Assembly: GCF_004358185.1 (NCBI RefSeq)
Contig: NZ_SMUV01000069.1
Coordinates: forward strand, 62,001-126,000
From: Antarcticimicrobium luteum
GTDB lineage: Bacteria; Pseudomonadota; Alphaproteobacteria; Rhodobacterales; Rhodobacteraceae
Direction: 5' to 3'
DNA length: 64,000 nt
The notes below the pieces were generated by a model. The model worked only from the letters and a program-made list of their open reading frames with translations. It did not search any database and was not told the origin of the DNA. How positions within the stretch are numbered: the first letter of the stretch is position 1; each line of letters opens with the position of its first letter. This document shows positions 61,128 to 64,000 of the stretch, piece after piece. A program made the translations under genes and the position numbers.

Positions 61128-61161
61128 GAACAGCCCGGACGCAAGGGCGTCCGGGCTGTTC
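61128..61161 (-). other. Perfect hairpin after livK-type gene
   Basis: Perfect 15-bp stem GAACAGCCCGGACGC / GCGTCCGGGCTGTTC (61128-61142 and 61147-61161) with a 4-base AAGG loop, in the 100-base gap between the binding-protein and LivG genes. No U-run follows on the transcribed strand, so it is more probably an mRNA-stabilising or partial attenuator element than a terminator. Confidence 0.65.
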
Positions 61162-61185
61162 TTGGTCAGATTTCCGATCGGTCGA

Positions 61186-62385
61186 TCAACGGTACTTGAC
61201 GGTGACTTCCTCACCATCCTTGTAGGTGATCTGACGGTAGTTGCCGGCGCTTTCGCCCGGGCCGATCAGCTCCACCGCCGTTGCGCCGACATAGTCGATG
61301 TCGCCGCCACCGGCCAGGATCTCGATCGCCTTGGCAAGCTCGCCCGGGAAGATCCGCTCGCCGGGCGCGTTGGCCACATCCATCACCTTGTCCTTGTAGA
61401 CCTGCGGGTCGGTCGATCCCGCCGCCTGCATCGCCAGCATGATCAGCGCAGCGGCGTCATAGCTTTCCTTGGCGAAGGGGCCGGTGGGGTTGAAGGCATC
61501 GCCGGCCATCTTTTCGAAGTTCGATGCGCCCGGGCTGTCGGTGCCCGGAACCTGGCCCATGGAGCCGTCGATCTCGCCCTTGAACTTGGCGGTCAGGGTG
61601 TCGGAAACCATGCCATCGACGAAGTGGAAGGTATCGAAGGCGCCGGTGTCCAGTGCCGCGCGGACGATGCCCGAGCCGCCGCCATCGACATAACCGGCCA
61701 CGACCAGACGCTCGCCGCCGGCCGATGCCAGGGCGCCAACCTCGGCCGAATAGTCGGCTTTCTGGTCTTCATGCGCTGCGCTGATGGTCACGGTGCCGCC
61801 TGCCGCCTCGAAGGCCGCCTGGAAGCTGTCGGCAAGGCCCTTGCCATAGTCGTTGTTGACGTAGGAGACGGCAACGTCCTTGACGCCCTCTTCCATCAGG
61901 ATCTCGGTCATCACCACGCCCTGGCGCGCATCCGACGGTGCGGTGCGGAAGAACAGGCCATTGTCCTCGTTGTTCTGGTGGCTCAGCGCCGGCGAGGTGG
62001 CCGAGGGCGAGATCATCACCACGCCGTTCGGCACCGCGACGTTCGACAGGATCGCACCGGTCACGCCCGAGCAGTCGGCGCCCATGATGCCCTTGACCCC
62101 GTCCGAGGTCACCAGCCGTTCGGCCGCGGCCGAGGCGGCGGCAGCGTCGATGCAGGTCGAGTCGGCGCGCACCGGCGTCACCATCATGCCGTCCAGCAGC
62201 GTGCCGGCGTCGTTCACCTCGGTCATCGCCAGCTCGGCGCCCGCCGCCATGTCCGGCGTGATCGATTCGAGCGGGCCGGTGAAGCCCAGGATGATGCCGA
62301 TCTTGACTTCCTTGCCGTGGCTGGCGGCAAAGGCGCTCCCGGCCATCAGAGCGGTGGCGGCAGTCGCCATAAGCAGCTTTTTCAT
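61186..62385 (-). CDS. livK: Branched-chain amino acid ABC substrate-binding protein
   Basis: 399-aa periplasmic family-1 binding protein. A signal peptide (MKKLLMATAATALMAGSAFA) precedes the mature VKIGIILGFTGPLESITPDM start. Conserved stretches are GVKGIMGADCSGVTGAILSN, SPSATSPALSHQNNEDNGLF and FRTAPSDARQGVVM, typical of Leu/Ile/Val-type and amide-binding relatives. ATG 62385 has GGGAG seven bases upstream; ATG 62391 is an alternative. First gene of the liv operon; the divergent region 62386-62582 separates it from the aldose dehydrogenase gene and holds a small GTTAC-N6-GTAAC dyad. Confidence 0.93.
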   Translation of the reverse strand: MKKLLMATAATALMAGSAFAASHGKEVKIGIILGFTGPLESITPDMAAGAELAMTEVNDAGTLLDGMMVTPVRADSTCIDAAAASAAAERLVTSDGVKGIMGADCSGVTGAILSNVAVPNGVVMISPSATSPALSHQNNEDNGLFFRTAPSDARQGVVMTEILMEEGVKDVAVSYVNNDYGKGLADSFQAAFEAAGGTVTISAAHEDQKADYSAEVGALASAGGERLVVAGYVDGGGSGIVRAALDTGAFDTFHFVDGMVSDTLTAKFKGEIDGSMGQVPGTDSPGASNFEKMAGDAFNPTGPFAKESYDAAALIMLAMQAAGSTDPQVYKDKVMDVANAPGERIFPGELAKAIEILAGGGDIDYVGATAVELIGPGESAGNYRQITYKDGEEVTVKYR

Positions 62386-62582
62386 GTTCATACTCCCAAG
62401 TTGGAACAATGATGTTCGGCGCAGAGCCTAGCAAGCTGCGCCAAAAAGAAAAGTGCTAACGTTACAAGAGCGTAACCTGACATATTGGAGCCGCGCACAG
62501 TTTATTCGCCCCGCCCGGGGCGCCGGATCGGGGTAGTGATCCCAGCGCCGGAAACAACCCGCAGCCGACAAGGAGACCATGA

Positions 62583-63680
62583 ATGCGTATCCTGGGATTG
62601 ATCCTGTTCTGCCTGATGCTGCCCGGCGCGGCACGGGCCGATACGATGGCCACCTCTGCCGGACCGGTTCGGGTGGACGAGATTCTGACCGGACTCCACA
62701 CCCCCTGGGCGATCGCCTTTCTGCCCGATGGCAGCTACCTGGTGACCGAGCGCGCGGGCGCGCTGCTGCATGTCAGGGACGGGCGGGCACGGCGCGTGAC
62801 GGGGGTGCCGCAGGTCGCGGCCATCGGGCAGGGCGGGCTGCTGGACGTGATGGTGCCGCGCGACTTCGCCACCAGCCGCGAGGTGTTCCTGACCTATTCC
62901 CGCGCTCGGCCCGGCGGTGCGGGAACCGCGCTGGCAGTGGGCCGGCTGAGCAAGGACGGCGCGGCGCTGAGCAATGTCCGGATCCTTTTCGAGGCGGCGC
63001 CAGGCGCCCGGGGCGGGCGGCATTTCGGATCGCGTGTGATCGAGGCGGCCGACGGCAGGCTTTTCGTCACGCTGGGCGAGCGCGGCGACCGCCCCTCGGC
63101 GCAGGACCGGAGCACGCATAACGGCAGTATCGTCCGAATCAACCGGGACGGGTCGGTTCCACAGGACAATCCCTTTGCCGGCGAGGCGGGGGCGCGGCCC
63201 GAGATCTGGTCCTATGGCCATCGCAACCCGCAGGGCGCGGCGCTGGACCGGACCGGCGCGCTCTGGGCGGTGGAACATGGCGCGCAGGGGGGCGACGAGG
63301 TGAACCGCATCCGCCGGGGTGTCAATTACGGCTGGCCGGTGATCGCCTATGGCCGCCATTACTCCGGCGCAAGGATCGGCGAGGGCACCGCGAAACCGGG
63401 CATGGCGCAGCCGGATTTCTACTGGGATCCCTCGATCGCACCCTCGGGACTGATGATCTACAGCGGCAGGCTCTGGCCGGACTGGGCCGGGCAGTTCTTT
63501 GTCGGCTCGCTAAAATTCGACATGATCAGCAGGCTGGCGGGCGATCCGCTGCGCGAGGAGGAGCGGATTGCCGGCGCGGCGACGGCGCGGGTGCGCGATG
63601 TGGCCGAGGCGCCGGACGGGTCGATCTGGGTGGTCTCCGAGGGGCGGGGGGCGGTCTATCGCCTGACCCCGATGCGCTGA
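62583..63680 (+). CDS. PQQ-dependent aldose sugar dehydrogenase-like exported protein
   Basis: 365-aa secreted beta-propeller enzyme of the soluble glucose-dehydrogenase/YliI type. Signal peptide MRILGLILFCLMLPGAARA. Features of the PQQ-binding propeller are HTPWAIAFLPDGSYLVTERAG, GGLLDVMVPRDF, SGARIGEGTAKPG, GHRNPQGAALD and EHGAQGGDEVN (calcium/PQQ-ligand region). The length fits single-domain Asd proteins, which oxidise aldoses at the periplasmic face. It is divergent from the liv operon and convergent with the AraC gene at the window end. Lack of PQQ-synthesis genes nearby is normal for this family. Confidence 0.9.
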   Translation: MRILGLILFCLMLPGAARADTMATSAGPVRVDEILTGLHTPWAIAFLPDGSYLVTERAGALLHVRDGRARRVTGVPQVAAIGQGGLLDVMVPRDFATSREVFLTYSRARPGGAGTALAVGRLSKDGAALSNVRILFEAAPGARGGRHFGSRVIEAADGRLFVTLGERGDRPSAQDRSTHNGSIVRINRDGSVPQDNPFAGEAGARPEIWSYGHRNPQGAALDRTGALWAVEHGAQGGDEVNRIRRGVNYGWPVIAYGRHYSGARIGEGTAKPGMAQPDFYWDPSIAPSGLMIYSGRLWPDWAGQFFVGSLKFDMISRLAGDPLREEERIAGAATARVRDVAEAPDGSIWVVSEGRGAVYRLTPMR

Positions 63681-63736
63681 CCGGCTGTCAGGGTCGGGGA
63701 TTTTCCGGGCGCTTTTGTACAGTTCCGCCGGGCCGG

Positions 63737-64000
63737 TCAGATCGACAGCCGCGCCGCCTGCGCGCCGCGTTCGCGGTAAGGGGTGGTGTTGTAATGCGCC
63801 CGGTAGCATTTCGAGAAATGCGACGGCGAGGCAAAGCCGCAGGCCAGCGCCACGTTGATCACGCTCATGTCGGTCTGCATCAGCAGGTTGCGGGCCTTTT
63901 GCAGCCGCAGTTCCATGTAATAGCGTTTGGGCGAACGGTTCAGGTAGCGGCGGAACAGCCGTTCGAGCTGGCGGGTCGACATGCCCACGTCGCGGGCCAA
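63737..64000 (-). CDS. AraC-family regulator, C-terminal fragment (GlxA-like)
   Basis: Last 87 residues of a transcriptional regulator, extending past the window end. It carries two helix-turn-helix motifs of the AraC/XylS C-terminal domain: VGMSTRQLERLFRRYLNRSP and VALACGFASPSHFSKCYRAHYN. The text matches GlxA-type regulators with an N-terminal DJ-1-like domain, but that part is outside. Nearest controllable gene in the window is the aldose dehydrogenase, though nothing seen proves regulation of it. Confidence 0.88.
   Translation of the reverse strand: MARDVGMSTRQLERLFRRYLNRSPKRYYMELRLQKARNLLMQTDMSVINVALACGFASPSHFSKCYRAHYNTTPYRERGAQAARLSI

Noticed and set aside
56656-62385. liv operon as a urea transporter (UrtABCDE) linked to the urease genes
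   Set aside because: Gene order and binding-protein features are of the Liv type, it lies 54 kb from urease, and UrtA-like features are not visible.

Overview
The window is about 64 kb of GC-rich, densely coding bacterial chromosome. Genes are packed with many 1 to 4 base stop/start overlaps. There is no rRNA, tRNA, insertion sequence, phage gene or CRISPR array that I can see. The gene content suggests a marine alphaproteobacterium of the Roseobacter group (Rhodobacteraceae, Ruegeria-like). Pointers are an IalB-family protein, an orphan pterin-binding methionine-synthase module next to a MetF-like gene, a GalBCD aromatic ring-acid block, an ectoine-catabolism-like operon and several ABC uptake operons. 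This taxonomic call is inference from family content, not a database match.

Layout, 0-11 kb: the end of a urease operon (ureC', ureE, ureF, ureG) on +, then a nine-gene operon on - read from about 9.95 kb down to 2.2 kb: amino-acid-type binding protein, creatininase-family amidohydrolase, two permeases, ATPase, class III aminotransferase, CoA-transferase A and B, M20 deacylase. A divergent LysR regulator (10.1 kb) probably controls it. It looks like uptake plus catabolism of an amidated or lactam-like amino compound by way of a 3-oxoacid.

11-24.7 kb: a GtrA membrane protein, a HAD-UbiA fusion and an extended SDR epimerase, which together resemble a polyprenyl-phosphoryl-pentose pathway, followed by two exported proteins (one a formylglycine-generating-enzyme-like protein), another exported protein and an M20D amidohydrolase. 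On - lies a tightly coupled cassette: AMP-forming acyl-CoA ligase, fused E1 alpha-beta 2-oxoacid dehydrogenase, lipoyl E2 and a stand-alone acyl carrier protein. This is the most unusual assembly in the window.

24.8-37.4 kb: a ProC-like dehydrogenase divergent from galB-galC-galD (4-oxalomesaconate metabolism), an AttEFGH/Lol-type ABC exporter with an AttH/CrtC-like protein, a cardiolipin synthase, a YihY-family membrane protein, RlmE and a YdhR-like protein.

37.5-48 kb: Ppx/GppA phosphatase; a small protein, MetF-like reductase and methyl-tetrahydrofolate methyltransferase module; an operon of PLP ammonia-lyase, M24 peptidase, Asp/Glu racemase-family protein and polyphosphate kinase 2; and an exbB-exbD-exbD-tonB energy-transduction operon.

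48-64 kb: envelope genes (YcbK-like DUF882 protein, YcbB L,D-transpeptidase, LpxD-ACP-ketosynthase block, IalB), a YjgR/HerA-type ATPase, a DJ-1/PfpI protein, a complete branched-chain-amino-acid-type ABC operon (livK-livG-livF-small exported protein-livH-livM), a PQQ-type aldose dehydrogenase and the end of an AraC-family regulator.
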